From contig NZ_NFMB01000007.1 of the NCBI RefSeq assembly GCF_002161215.1, positions 186,001 to 250,000 of the forward strand: 64,000 nt of DNA. Reading direction: 5' to 3'. The notes beneath the pieces were generated by a model, which had not been told where the DNA came from, ran no database searches, and saw only the letters and a program-made list of their open reading frames with translations. Position 1 is the stretch's first letter. Each line of letters starts with the position of its first letter. Shown one piece after another: positions 52,860 through 61,481 of the stretch. Origin of the DNA: Flavonifractor sp. An10 (GTDB lineage: Bacteria > Bacillota > Clostridia > Oscillospirales > Oscillospiraceae). The translations under genes were made by a program, and so were the position numbers.

Positions 52860-53870
52860 TGCCCCCTCCGGGAACCTCTCCTCCGCCCGATAGCCCAGCC
52901 GGGCTGGGTTGCCCTCGCTGCGGAAGATCCGGCGGCACTTGAGGTCGCAGGCCACTGACCACACCGTGTCGTGGCCAGAGCTCCGGTCGTACTGGCAGAG
53001 AAATCCATATCTGCCGGACAGAAGGTGTTTCACAAAGTCCGCGGTGGGCGGGCCGTCCAGCCCCTCCAGCGCGGTGCGCATGGTCGCATACCGACGTCCG
53101 GCCTGCCAATTATCCGCCCCCGGAGGGCTGGATGGCATGCCGGGCAGGTGAAAAGCGTTGACGGCGCAGACAAAGCGGACGCCGGGGTTCCGGGGCTGCT
53201 CCACCGCCAGCCGCATCCCGTCGTACTCCGTCACCGCCACACTGCCGCCGGCATCGGCCAGGGTCAGGGTGAAGGGCGAGCCAAGCGGCAGGGTACGGAT
53301 GGCTGCCAGAGCCTCCTCCACTGTTCCGCACCTCTCCAGCAGCCAGCGGAGCAGCAGCCCCACGTGGAAGCCGGGCCGGATGTGCACCCCCCATGCCGAG
53401 GTCAGGCCGGCGGCCAGGCCCCGCTGGTTGACGCCGTCCTCCATCTCCAAAAAGGCGGTGGTACTGCCGGTATAGGCATATCCGTCGTCGGTGAAGCAGC
53501 AGGAGACGTTGGTATTGTAGTCCTCCAGCTCCACCAGAAAGTCGCTGTTGCGTCCAAAAAGCGTCTCCCCTCCTCCGGCAACCGCCAGGCAGGAGCAAGC
53601 ACAGGCGGGCGGAATGGCATACATGCTGAACAGCACCGCCTGGAGCTCCTCTTCGCCGCAGCCCTGCCCGTCTGACAGGCCCCGCAGCTCCTCCAGAAGC
53701 TCCGGGTAGTACCGGGCGTAGACTGGACGGCAGGCCGCCGCGTAGTCCCGCCGCGCCTGGGTGATGGGAAAGGGCACGTGCTCCAGAATAAAATGCTGGC
53801 GTGCCGACAGAAGGGAGCCCCACTGAAATCCGGTCTGGTAGTGGGTTCCCGCCAGGGTGATGGTATTCAT
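52818..53870 (-). CDS. C45-family autoproteolytic acyltransferase/hydrolase
   Basis: A 350-residue Ntn-hydrolase-like protein of the acyl-CoA:6-aminopenicillanic acid acyltransferase group. The likely nucleophile is Cys92 in ACSCLAVAGGGETLFGRNSDF; GRNSDF is the family signature, and cleavage would occur just before that Cys. Related proteins cleave or transfer acyl groups on amines or bile-salt-like amides; substrate here is unknown. It has its own promoter. Its last 14 codons overlap the 3' end of the plus-strand Xre gene. Downstream, the C-terminus has no recognised domain. Confidence 0.85.
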   Translation of the reverse strand: MNTITLAGTHYQTGFQWGSLLSARQHFILEHVPFPITQARRDYAAACRPVYARYYPELLEELRGLSDGQGCGEEELQAVLFSMYAIPPACACSCLAVAGGGETLFGRNSDFLVELEDYNTNVSCCFTDDGYAYTGSTTAFLEMEDGVNQRGLAAGLTSAWGVHIRPGFHVGLLLRWLLERCGTVEEALAAIRTLPLGSPFTLTLADAGGSVAVTEYDGMRLAVEQPRNPGVRFVCAVNAFHLPGMPSSPPGADNWQAGRRYATMRTALEGLDGPPTADFVKHLLSGRYGFLCQYDRSSGHDTVWSVACDLKCRRIFRSEGNPARLGYRAEERFPEGASASGWNRSAPFNQ

Positions 53871-53922
53871 GTTTCTGGCTCCTTCTCCGTAAATTGGAGA
53901 GCCGCCGGCAGCCCTTGATGAG

Positions 53923-53951
53923 AGGATAGCCCCAACAAATTTTTATGTCAA
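53923..53951 (-). promoter_or_regulatory. Promoter of the C45-family gene
   Basis: -35 TTGACA (53951-53946), a 17-bp spacer and -10 TATCCT (53928-53923). Confidence 0.65.
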
Positions 53952-53967
53952 GAGGAATTTGAATCGT

Positions 53968-54200
53968 AAAAAACGAGGTGTGCCCTGCTGGGCGCACCTT
54001 GTTTCAGCCTGTCGAAAAAGTCTTTTCGACAGGCTGCTGAACTTTTTGAAACTTCAAAAAAGTTTCAAAAAGTTGTTTGATCTAACGTGAAAGGGAACCC
54101 TGACGGTTCCCTTTCACACTATCCTTCCCTCCGAATCCTTTGGCGGGAGGGTTTCTCGACAGCCCCAAACGAGGTGCGCCCTGCTGGGCGCACCTCGTTT
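53968..54200. repeat. Stem-loop cluster flanked by duplicated terminator
   Basis: Five stems in 233 bases: (a) 53968-54004, 14 pairs with two G-T; (b) 54005-54036, 14 bp perfect, loop AGTC; (c) 54040-54074, 15 bp perfect; (d) 54087-54117, 13 bp perfect, loop CTGAC; (f) 54167-54200, 15 bp perfect. Stems a and f are near-identical copies (ACGAGGTG...GGGCGCACCT...GTTT, with two differences). A short 6-bp stem lies at 54127-54151. There is no gene. It looks like a repeat-element cassette or a duplicated terminator region. Confidence 0.8.
54167..54200 (-). terminator. Terminator of the thiol-redox operon
   Basis: A 15-bp perfect stem with loop TGCT just after the CcdA-TlpA stop codon. Near-identical to the stem at 53968. 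Confidence 0.75.
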
Positions 54201-54205
54201 TCCAT

Positions 54206-55525
54206 CTATTCCGTCTCCTGCTCTGCCACGCCGTCCATGGTCTGCTGGACGATGGACTCCATGATGTCGCCGGTGAGGGCCCCGGGCACATAGCCGAACA
54301 CGTTGCCGTCGGCGCCGATCATGAAGGTGGTGGGGAAGGCGGTGATGCCGTAGTAATAGAAAATCTCGCCCGTGGTGTCCATCACCACCGGGAAGGTGTA
54401 GCCATTGTCCTCCAGGAACTGCTCCACCTCCGCCTGGGTCACGTCCTGGTTATAGGGCGCGTCCTCGGTCTTGGGGTTGGCCACCCCCAGGACGATCAGA
54501 TCCCCCTGGTTCTCCCCGTACTTCTCATAGAGGGCCTGGATCTCCGGCATCTCGCTCTTGCAGGGGCCGCACCAGGTGGCCCAGAAGTTGAGGAACACCG
54601 TCTTGCCCGCGTAGTCGGACAGGGTGTGGGTCTCCCCGTACTGATCCACCAGGGTAAAGTCGGGGGCGGGGATCACCGGCCGCTCACTCGCCGCCGGGCT
54701 CTCCTCCGGCACCGGGGTTTCAGATACCGGAGCCTCAGACGGCGCGGGGGCCGCGCTCTCCTCCGTCTGGGGCTGGTTGCTCACGCCGCTGCCCGCCGCG
54801 CTGGACAGGTAGCTGGTGATGCCGTTCATGAAGCCGGTGAGGGTCATGACGCCCATGAGCACCAGCAGGGCCGCCCCCACCTTCACGGTGTAGCGCACCA
54901 CCTTCTGGTGGCGCTTGAAGAAGTCCAGCACCGTGCCGGTGAACAGGCCCACCGCCAGGAAGGGCACCACGAAGCCCACGGTGTACACCCCGATGAGCAG
55001 GAAGCCTCTGGCCGCGCTGCCGGAGGAGGAGGCCATCAGCAGCACGCTGCCCAGGGTGGGGCCCACGCAGGGCGTCCAGGCAAAGCTGAAGGTGAAGCCC
55101 AGCACCAGGGCCACCAGGGGATTCATGGCCCAGCGATCCAGCCGGAAGGGCAGGCGGTGCTCATTCTCCAGGGCCCGGGAGCGGCCGAACAGGCCGAACT
55201 GGTACAGGCCGAAGAGAATCATGATGATGCCGCTGATGCGGGCAAACCAGGTCTGATTCCTGGTGAAGAAGGTGCCCAGGGCGGTGAAGCCGAACCCCAG
55301 CAGGAAGAAGGCAAAGCTGACCCCCACCACAAAGAAGATGGTGTTCACCAGCACCCTGCCCCGGGGGTAACGGATATTGCCCTGGTCATCCACGGTCTTG
55401 GCGCCCCCGGCCAGGTAGCCCACATACAGGGGCACCAGGGGCAGCACACAGGGGGAGAAAAAGCTGAGAAGCCCCTGTATCAGCACGGTAAGTACGGGTA
55501 CGCTGGTCTCCAGTGTAAGTCCCAT
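54206..55525 (-). CDS. CcdA-TlpA fusion, transmembrane thiol-reductant carrier
   Basis: A 439-residue fusion. The N-terminal part (about 1-235) is the CcdA/DsbD-beta membrane domain with the redox pair Cys26 (SFFSPCVLPL) and Cys153 (FAWTPCVGP). A Pro/Glu/Ser-rich linker spans about 245-285. The C-terminal part is a TlpA/ResA-like thioredoxin with Cys319-Cys322 (WATWCGPC) outside the membrane. It would pass electrons from cytosolic thioredoxin to external thiols. The ATG at 55525 has AGGAG six bases upstream. It is last in the trxA-trxB-rrf2 operon, which supplies the electrons. Confidence 0.92.
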   Translation of the reverse strand: MGLTLETSVPVLTVLIQGLLSFFSPCVLPLVPLYVGYLAGGAKTVDDQGNIRYPRGRVLVNTIFFVVGVSFAFFLLGFGFTALGTFFTRNQTWFARISGIIMILFGLYQFGLFGRSRALENEHRLPFRLDRWAMNPLVALVLGFTFSFAWTPCVGPTLGSVLLMASSSGSAARGFLLIGVYTVGFVVPFLAVGLFTGTVLDFFKRHQKVVRYTVKVGAALLVLMGVMTLTGFMNGITSYLSSAAGSGVSNQPQTEESAAPAPSEAPVSETPVPEESPAASERPVIPAPDFTLVDQYGETHTLSDYAGKTVFLNFWATWCGPCKSEMPEIQALYEKYGENQGDLIVLGVANPKTEDAPYNQDVTQAEVEQFLEDNGYTFPVVMDTTGEIFYYYGITAFPTTFMIGADGNVFGYVPGALTGDIMESIVQQTMDGVAEQETE

Positions 55526-55534
55526 GGTCATCTC

Positions 55535-55951
55535 CTACTTAACAAGTTTTAGACGGCGGTCGAGCTCCGCCAGGGTAACGGTGGAAAGATAGGCGCGGCA
55601 GCGGTCGTCCATCTCCCCCAGCAGGCCGTCCATCACGTCCGCCATGCCGGAGGCCACCAGGCAGGGCTGATCCAAGCTGCCGCTGCGCCAGCGGGCGGCC
55701 ACAAAGCGGGCATCCACTGCCGCCGCCACCCGATCCAGGGTGAGGGATTCCGGCTCCCCCGCAAAGCGGTAGCCCCCCTCGCTCCCCTCCCGGGTCTCCA
55801 CCAGCCCGGCCTTTTTCAGGCCCGCCATCACCTTGCGCACCCGGGCCGGATTGGTGCAGATGTTCCGGGCCAGCTCCTCGCTGGACACCAGCTCCCCCCG
55901 GTGGTGCAGGTACACCAGGGCGTGAACCGCCAGGCAGAACGCGCTGTTCAT
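55535..55951 (-). CDS. Rrf2-family transcriptional regulator
   Basis: A 138-residue winged-helix regulator: AVHALVYLHHRGELVSSEELARN then PARVRKVMAGLKKAGLVETREGSEGGYRFA. The Fe-S cluster triad of IscR/NsrR is missing; the four Cys are at 6, 32, 97 and 118, so it senses something else, perhaps thiol oxidation. The ATG at 55951 overlaps the trxB stop codon (ATGA) and has GGAGGG upstream. Placed inside the thioredoxin operon, it likely controls the operon promoter (inference). Confidence 0.92.
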   Translation of the reverse strand: MNSAFCLAVHALVYLHHRGELVSSEELARNICTNPARVRKVMAGLKKAGLVETREGSEGGYRFAGEPESLTLDRVAAAVDARFVAARWRSGSLDQPCLVASGMADVMDGLLGEMDDRCRAYLSTVTLAELDRRLKLVK

Positions 55952-56889
55952 GCGCTTCCCTCCCCCTCCGCCAAGGAGAGGAGATACTCCTCCGCGTAGT
56001 GGGCCGCCACGGCCCCGTCGGCGGCGGCGGTGACAATCTGCCGCACCGCCTTGGTGCGCACGTCCCCCACCGCGAACACGCCGGGGACGCTGGTGCGGGT
56101 GGACTCGTCCGCCGCCACATAGCCGGCCCCGTCCATGTCCACCTGCCCGGCGAAGAGGGCGGTGTCCGGCACCCGGCCCACGGCCACAAACAGGCCGTCG
56201 CACTCCAGCTCCCGCCGGGCGCCGGTGTTCACATCCTCCAACTCCAGCCCCGTCAGGCGTTTCTCCCTGCGCAGGGCGGTAATCCGGGTGTTCCAGATGA
56301 TCTCCACCCCCTGTTCCTCCAGGGCCCGGTGGTACACCGCAGAGGCCCGCAGCCGATCCCGCCGGTGGATCAGCCAGACCTTTTTGCACAGTCTGGACAG
56401 ATAGAGGGCGTCCTCCACCGCCGTGTTGCCGCCGCCGGCCACCGCCACTGTTTTGCCCTTGAAGAACATGCCGTCGCAGGTGGCGCAGTAGGCCACCCCC
56501 CGGCCCCTGAGGGCGCCCTCCCCAGGCAGGCCCAGCTCCCTCGGAGAGGCGCCGGTGGCCAGGATCACCGCGTCGGCGGTGAACTCCCCCTCGGAGCTCT
56601 CGATCCGCTTGGGGCAGGCGGACAGCTCCACGCCGGTCACCTCGGCATAGACGGTGGCCGCGCCGAAGCGCTGCGCCTGCCGCTCCATCCGCTCCGCCAG
56701 CTCAAAGCCGTTGATCCCCTCGTCAAAGCCGGGGTAGTTGTCCACCTGGTCGGTGGTGGCCATCTGGCCGCCGGCGGACAGCTTCTCCAGCACCACCACC
56801 GACCGGCCGCTGCGGGCGCAGTAGAGGGCGGCGGTGTACCCGCCGGGGCCGCCGCCGATCACCGCCACGTCGTAATGGGCTGTGCTCAT
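55948..56889 (-). CDS. trxB: Thioredoxin reductase
   Basis: A 313-residue FAD protein reducing thioredoxin. FAD motifs are VIGGGPGGYTAAL and the C-terminal GVFAVGDV; the redox pair is Cys135 and Cys138 (YCATCDG). The NAD(P)H motif is VAVAGGGNTAVEDA, with HRRDRLRAS after it; the Arg residues suggest NADPH. It sits between trxA and the Rrf2 gene. Confidence 0.96.
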   Translation of the reverse strand: MSTAHYDVAVIGGGPGGYTAALYCARSGRSVVVLEKLSAGGQMATTDQVDNYPGFDEGINGFELAERMERQAQRFGAATVYAEVTGVELSACPKRIESSEGEFTADAVILATGASPRELGLPGEGALRGRGVAYCATCDGMFFKGKTVAVAGGGNTAVEDALYLSRLCKKVWLIHRRDRLRASAVYHRALEEQGVEIIWNTRITALRREKRLTGLELEDVNTGARRELECDGLFVAVGRVPDTALFAGQVDMDGAGYVAADESTRTSVPGVFAVGDVRTKAVRQIVTAAADGAVAAHYAEEYLLSLAEGEGSA

Positions 56890-56907
56890 ACCGACTTCCC
56901 TCCCCGC

Positions 56908-57222
56908 TTACAGGCCGGCCCAGTCCACAATCTGGGCCTTGGAGCCGGGAGCTATCAGGGGCTCCCCCGCCTGGCCGTTCCGGAACAGCAGCAGCGTGGG
57001 GATGGTGTCCACCTGGAACCGCTCCTCCAGCTCGGGCTGCTCGTCAATGTTGACCTTGCCCACCACGAGCTGTCCGTCGTACTGCTGGGCGATCTGGTCG
57101 ACGGCGGGGCCGATGCGGCGGCAGTAGACGCACCAGGGCGCCCAGAAGTCCACCAGCACGGGCTTCTCCGCCCGCTCCACCAGCTCCGCGAAATTCTCCT
57201 TGGTAATCGTCACAGGGGTCAT
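56908..57222 (-). CDS. trxA: Thioredoxin with CVYC active site
   Basis: A 104-residue thioredoxin. The fold motifs are PVLVDFWAPWC, then IGPAVDQIAQQY and VGKVNIDEQPELEERFQVDTIPTLLLF with the cis-Pro. The active site is Cys31-Val-Tyr-Cys34 instead of Cys-Gly-Pro-Cys, which should shift its redox potential and partners. It heads the operon with its own reductase. Promoter and operator-like sequence lie upstream. Confidence 0.95.
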   Translation of the reverse strand: MTPVTITKENFAELVERAEKPVLVDFWAPWCVYCRRIGPAVDQIAQQYDGQLVVGKVNIDEQPELEERFQVDTIPTLLLFRNGQAGEPLIAPGSKAQIVDWAGL

Positions 57223-57298
57223 AGCAATCTTCCTTTCCCGGCCTGCCGCCGGCCTTAGGATGCCGCCGGCGGAGGCCTGTTATTCTATTTGTAATTTT

Positions 57299-57349
57299 TT
57301 TAGTTACAGTTTACAGCTAAATCATACCAAAACACTGTTGTTTTGTCAA
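57299..57349 (-). promoter_or_regulatory. trxA operon promoter with operator-like element
   Basis: -35 TTGACA (57349-57344), a 17-bp spacer and -10 TATGAT (57326-57321). Directly downstream (57299-57321) is TTTAG and CTAAA, 13 bases apart, enclosing two direct CTGTAA copies. A possible Rrf2 site at the transcript start. Confidence 0.8.
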
Positions 57350-57365
57350 GGGGGATCAAAAAAAT

Positions 57366-57396
57366 CTGCGGGGCGCGTCTGCATCGCGCCCCGCAG
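57366..57396 (-). terminator. queA terminator
   Basis: A 12-bp stem CTGCGGGGCGCG and complement, with a T7 run after it in the minus direction, just past the queA stop codon. Confidence 0.9.
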
Positions 57397-57401
57397 GGGG
57401 T

Positions 57402-58427
57402 TCAGGAGATGAACATGGCGTCTCCGAAGGAGAAAAAGCGGTACTTCTGCTCCACCGCCTCGTTGTAGGCGGCCAGGACGTGCTCCCGCCCGGCCAGGGC
57501 GGACACCAGCATGATCAGCGTGGACTCCGGCAGGTGGAAGTTGGTGATCAGGCCGTCCAGCACCTTGAAGCGGTAGCCGGGATAGATGAAGATCTTTGTC
57601 CACCCGGCGCTCTCCTTCAGGGTGCCGTCCTCCGCCGCCCAGCTCTCGATGGTGCGGCAGGAGGTGGTGCCCACGCAGATCACCCGCCCCCCTTCCCGCT
57701 TGGTCTGGTTGATGGTCTCAGCGGTCTCGGCGGAGATCATGCAGTACTCCGAGTGCATGTCGTGGTCGGTGATCTCCTCCTCCTTCACCGGGCGGAAGGT
57801 GCCCAGGCCCACGTGGAGGGTGACAAAGCAGGTTTTCACCCCCATGGCCCGCACCTGCTCCAGCAGCTCCGGGGTGAAGTGGAGTCCGGCGGTGGGGGCG
57901 GCGGCAGAGCCCGCCTCCCGGGAGTAGACGGTCTGATAGCGCTCGGGATCCTGCAGCTCCGCCTTGATGTAGGGCGGCAGGGGCATCTTGCCCAGCCGCT
58001 CCAGGGTCTCCAGGAAGATGCCCTCGTACTCAAAGCGCACCAGCCGGTTGCCCCCCTCGCACACCTCCACCACCTCGGCCTTCAGCTCCCCGTTCCCGAA
58101 GGACACGCGGGCGCCGGGCTTCAGCTTGCGTCCGGGGCGCACCAGGCACTCCCAGGTCTTGTTCCCCCGGTCGATGAGCAGCAGCACCTCCACCGCGCCG
58201 CCGCCGGGCTCCCGATGGCCGATCAGCCGGGCGGGCAGCACCCGGGAGTCGTTGAGCACCAGGCAGTCCCCCGGACGGAGCAGGGTGGGCAGGTCATAGA
58301 AATGCAGGTGCCGGGTGGCGCCGGTCTCCTTGTCCAGCACCATGAGCCGGGAGGCGTCCCGCCGCTCCAGCGGCGTCTGGGCGATGAGCTCCTCGGGCAG
58401 GTAAAAGTCAAAATCAGCGGTCTTTAT
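57402..58427 (-). CDS. queA: S-adenosylmethionine:tRNA ribosyltransferase-isomerase
   Basis: A 341-residue enzyme forming epoxyqueuosine in tRNA. Conserved parts are [19 protein letters not shown] near the start, [35 protein letters not shown] and the C-terminal [15 protein letters not shown]. The conserved N-terminus ([12 protein letters not shown]) is preceded by ATA at 58427, not ATG/GTG/TTG; the first such codon in frame is an internal ATG at 58343 that would delete 28 conserved residues. The ATA overlaps the upstream stop codon, with GAGGTG eight bases before. Start at AUA is the simplest reading. Confidence 0.9.
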   Translation of the reverse strand: MKTADFDFYLPEELIAQTPLERRDASRLMVLDKETGATRHLHFYDLPTLLRPGDCLVLNDSRVLPARLIGHREPGGGAVEVLLLIDRGNKTWECLVRPGRKLKPGARVSFGNGELKAEVVEVCEGGNRLVRFEYEGIFLETLERLGKMPLPPYIKAELQDPERYQTVYSREAGSAAAPTAGLHFTPELLEQVRAMGVKTCFVTLHVGLGTFRPVKEEEITDHDMHSEYCMISAETAETINQTKREGGRVICVGTTSCRTIESWAAEDGTLKESAGWTKIFIYPGYRFKVLDGLITNFHLPESTLIMLVSALAGREHVLAAYNEAVEQKYRFFSFGDAMFIS

Positions 58428-60124
58428 GGTGTGCGCACCTCGATTCCAGTGTAGTAGAAGGTGAGGATGTCCTCATATGTATAGCCCTGCTGGGCCATGG
58501 CGTAGGCGCCCCACTGGCTCAGGCCCACGCTGTGGCCCCAGCCGGAGCCGGTGATGGTAAACGTGCCGTCACCGGAACCGACGGAGGCGGACGAGCTGCC
58601 GCCGGCGCTTGGCTCCAGCAGCGCGGTGGAGCCGCCGCCGGTGATGACATAGGCCTGCCCGTCGGTCAGGGCGCTCACGTCGCCGTCACTGTTGACGGCA
58701 TAAGCCCCGTTCAGGGTGGACAGGGTGCCGGTTCCGTTGATGGTATAGCCGCCGGAGGCGGAGCCGCCGCCGTTGACGGTGTAGCGGATGGAGCGCAGGC
58801 CCAGCACCGTGCGGCAGTCGTCCCCCGACTCCACATACTGCTTGCCGTTGGCGTCGGTGAGGGTGATCTCAATGGTGTTTCCGGTGGCGCTGGTCTCGGT
58901 GATCTGGAAGCTGACGATGTCGGCGGAGGCACCCACCTTCTCCGCCAGCTCTTCGCCGGTGAAGGTGACCGTCCAGTTGTAGTTGGAGATCCTGTCCGCC
59001 ACCGCCGTCTCATAGGGGTCGATTTTTCCGGTCAGATAGGGGTAGTCGTTGCCCCAGACGTTGACGGCGCTCTCGCTGGCTCCGCCGTTGTGGGAGGAGT
59101 AAACCGCCTGCTCGGCCACCTGGCCGTTATACCACAGGTACTCCCCGCTGGTCTCCTCCACCGCCCGGCGGCTGTTGTCGCTCATCTCGGCCACGCCTTT
59201 GTACGCCTGGCAGTGGACGGCATTGCACAGATCGAAGCCGTCGCCCTGGTGCTTGCTGGCCTGAAGAGTGCCCCAGGCGTAGCTGCGGGCGCACACCGCC
59301 TGGGCCTTCAGCGCCTCCAGCGGCCAGGAGGCGCTCATCTCCTGCAGGATGACCCCCTGGATATAGTCGTCCATGGACAGCACGTTGACCACGGTGATGT
59401 CCCCGCCGCTCCGCCGGTACTCGAAGGCCCCGAAATAGAGGCTGCCCCGGAAATGGGTCTGAGCCTCCTCCCGGTCGCTCTGGCCCGGGTTTACCGCCAG
59501 ATACAGCCCCTGGGTGCTGTCGAACTGGAACAGGATCTCATTCGTCCCCGTGCGCACCACAGAAACCCCCGCGCCGGAGGTGCCCGCCACACTGGCCGAC
59601 GAAAGGCCCAGGGACGCCTGGGCATCCAGGGCCTCGTCCTGATCCAGATAGGCCCCCACCCGTACGGTGTACACCCCGTCAATCCACGCCGGGAAGCCGC
59701 CCTCGTACCGGGCGGCCTCGTCCGCCGCCTCCTCAAAGCTGCGGTAGGTGCCGGGCAGCTCCAGATGCCAGCAGCCCAAGGCGATGTCGGAGGTCTGGCT
59801 GTCGTAGTAGCCCGAGCCGTTCCAGTCCACCCCGGTGCCGTACCAGACATTCTGAGTCTTGACCATGGAGACGGCGCTCTCATAGGTGTAGCCCAGCTCC
59901 TGGAACGCCCTGTCCTCATCAAAATAGCCGAAGCGGTAGCCCTCCCCCACCTCGTTGGCCAGGTTGGCGCCGGCCAGGGCGCTGCTGCCGTAGTACAGGC
60001 CCACCCGGATGGTGGGATCGGCCTCCACCGACGCCGCCCGGGCGCTCAGAGGCAGGGCCCCGGCCAGCAGGGCCGCGGAGAGCACCGCGGCACGAACCAT
60101 TTTTCCGCATGTTTTACCCTTCAT
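58424..60124 (-). CDS. SpoIID/LytB-domain secreted protein
   Basis: A 566-residue exported protein. The signal peptide is about 1-30 ([20 protein letters not shown]). A SPOR-like stretch lies around 150-175 ([18 protein letters not shown]). The SpoIID domain covers about 220-560: [48 protein letters not shown], and the end [21 protein letters not shown]. SpoIID is a lytic transglycosylase, with Glu in the QEMS motif. An insert of about 80 Ser/Gly/Thr-rich residues splits the C-terminal part. It may be the engulfment SpoIID or a LytB-type relative; the long form argues for the latter. Confidence 0.88.
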   Translation of the reverse strand: MKGKTCGKMVRAAVLSAALLAGALPLSARAASVEADPTIRVGLYYGSSALAGANLANEVGEGYRFGYFDEDRAFQELGYTYESAVSMVKTQNVWYGTGVDWNGSGYYDSQTSDIALGCWHLELPGTYRSFEEAADEAARYEGGFPAWIDGVYTVRVGAYLDQDEALDAQASLGLSSASVAGTSGAGVSVVRTGTNEILFQFDSTQGLYLAVNPGQSDREEAQTHFRGSLYFGAFEYRRSGGDITVVNVLSMDDYIQGVILQEMSASWPLEALKAQAVCARSYAWGTLQASKHQGDGFDLCNAVHCQAYKGVAEMSDNSRRAVEETSGEYLWYNGQVAEQAVYSSHNGGASESAVNVWGNDYPYLTGKIDPYETAVADRISNYNWTVTFTGEELAEKVGASADIVSFQITETSATGNTIEITLTDANGKQYVESGDDCRTVLGLRSIRYTVNGGGSASGGYTINGTGTLSTLNGAYAVNSDGDVSALTDGQAYVITGGGSTALLEPSAGGSSSASVGSGDGTFTITGSGWGHSVGLSQWGAYAMAQQGYTYEDILTFYYTGIEVRTP

Positions 60125-60150
60125 TTGGTGAAATTCTCAGCTCGCTTTCG

Positions 60151-60180
60151 TTGACACGCCGCTTTTCCCTGTGGTACAAT
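60151..60180 (+). promoter_or_regulatory. asd-dapA promoter
   Basis: -35 TTGACA (60151-60156), an 18-bp spacer and -10 TACAAT (60175-60180). Start is near 60187, leaving a 200-nt leader. Confidence 0.75.
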
Positions 60181-60186
60181 TTTTCA

Positions 60187-60385
60187 AACTGGGCAGTATC
60201 CGTATCAGACGGGGCCGCGGCCCGCGCCGGACGGATACCGGCAGAATACAGCCGTCTTTGACATTATAGTACAGAACCGGCTGTTCTGTAAACCGCGGAT
60301 TTGCGGTTTCCCGGGAAATCCGCTGGATTCCACGCACACCAACCGGTGTTTGGAATAGGATACTATGACGATGGAGGTATTGGTT
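60187..60385 (+). promoter_or_regulatory. Structured leader of asd
   Basis: Stems in order: 60196-60203 with 60231-60238 (8 bp, enclosing a GC-rich palindrome), 60270-60290 (8 bp), then two overlapping stems that cannot form together (60290-60296 with 60303-60309; 60295-60302 with 60316-60323), then 60327-60332 with 60351-60356. No lysine-riboswitch, T-box or SAM-box core is seen, nor a clear terminator. An unknown cis-regulatory RNA is possible. Confidence 0.5.
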
Positions 60386-61471
60386 ATGGAAAAGTACAGA
60401 GTTGGCGTCATCGGCGGCACCGGCATGGTGGGGCAGCGGTTTGTCACCCTGCTGGAGAACCACCCCTGGTTTGAGCTGACCGCCATCGCGGCCAGCGCCC
60501 GCTCCGCCGGCAAGACCTACGAGGAGGCCATCGGCGCCCGCTGGGCCCTGGATGTGCCCATGCCCGAGGCGGCCAAAGGCATGGTGGTGTACAACGCCGA
60601 GACCGACATCGAGGAGATCGCCGCCCGGGTGGACTTCGTGTTCTCCGCCGTGGATATGAAGAAGGAGGAGATCCAGGCCCTGGAGGAGGCCTATGCCAAG
60701 CACGAGTGCCCCGTGGTCTCCAACAACTCCGCCCACCGCTGGACGCCCGACGTGCCCATGGTGGTGCCCGAGATCAACCCCGAGCACATCCGGGTCATCG
60801 AGGCTCAGCGGAAGCGTCTGGGCGTGCAGCGGGGCTTCATCGCCGTCAAGTCCAACTGCTCCCTCCAGAGCTATGTCCCCGCCCTGCATCCCCTGCGGGA
60901 GTTCGGGCTGGAGCAGGTGCTGGTGTGCACCTATCAGGCCATCTCCGGCGCCGGTAAGACCTTTGCAACCTGGCCGGACATGGTGGACAACGTGATCCCC
61001 TACATCGGCGGCGAGGAGGAGAAGAGCGAGCAGGAGCCCCTGAAGCTGTGGGGCCGGGTGGAGAACGGCGTGATCGTCAACGCCGATTCTCCCTCCATCA
61101 CCGCCCAGTGCCTGCGGGTGCCCGTGTCCAACGGCCACATGGCGGCGGTATTCATGCGCCTGCGGAACAAGCCCGCCATGGACGAGATCAAGGCCCGCTG
61201 GGCCGGCTTCCAGGGCCGGGCTCAGGAGCTGGAGCTCCCCTCCGCCCCCAAGCAGTTCCTCCACTACTTTGAGGAGCCCGACCGCCCCCAGACCCGGCTG
61301 GATCGGATGTCCGAGGGCGGCATGGCGGTCTCCATCGGCCGCCTGCGTCCCGACACGCAGTACGACTACAAGTTCGTCTGCCTGTCCCACAACACCCTCC
61401 GCGGCGCGGCCGGCGGCGCGGTACTTCTGGCTGAACTGCTGTGCGCGGAGGGCTACATCGTAAGGAGGTAA
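60386..61471 (+). CDS. asd: Aspartate-semialdehyde dehydrogenase
   Basis: A 361-residue NADPH enzyme of the aspartate pathway, the archaeal/fungal-type subfamily. Features are VGVIGGTGMVGQRFV, the active-site Cys in VKSNCSLQSYVPAL, AISGAGKTF, and the later His in RVPVSNGHMA. It feeds lysine, diaminopimelate, threonine and methionine. The ATG at 60386 has GGAGG eight bases upstream. It is followed ten bases later by dapA, and thrC (34 kb) uses the same branch. Confidence 0.96.
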   Translation: MEKYRVGVIGGTGMVGQRFVTLLENHPWFELTAIAASARSAGKTYEEAIGARWALDVPMPEAAKGMVVYNAETDIEEIAARVDFVFSAVDMKKEEIQALEEAYAKHECPVVSNNSAHRWTPDVPMVVPEINPEHIRVIEAQRKRLGVQRGFIAVKSNCSLQSYVPALHPLREFGLEQVLVCTYQAISGAGKTFATWPDMVDNVIPYIGGEEEKSEQEPLKLWGRVENGVIVNADSPSITAQCLRVPVSNGHMAAVFMRLRNKPAMDEIKARWAGFQGRAQELELPSAPKQFLHYFEEPDRPQTRLDRMSEGGMAVSIGRLRPDTQYDYKFVCLSHNTLRGAAGGAVLLAELLCAEGYIVRR

Positions 61472-61481
61472 GCCCATTTCC

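Noticed and set aside
53968-54200. CRISPR array
   Set aside because: The repeats are inverted stems of different sequence, not regularly spaced direct repeats, and no cas gene is in the window.
60187-60385. Lysine riboswitch before asd-dapA
   Set aside because: The conserved L-box core sequences were not found; only generic stems.
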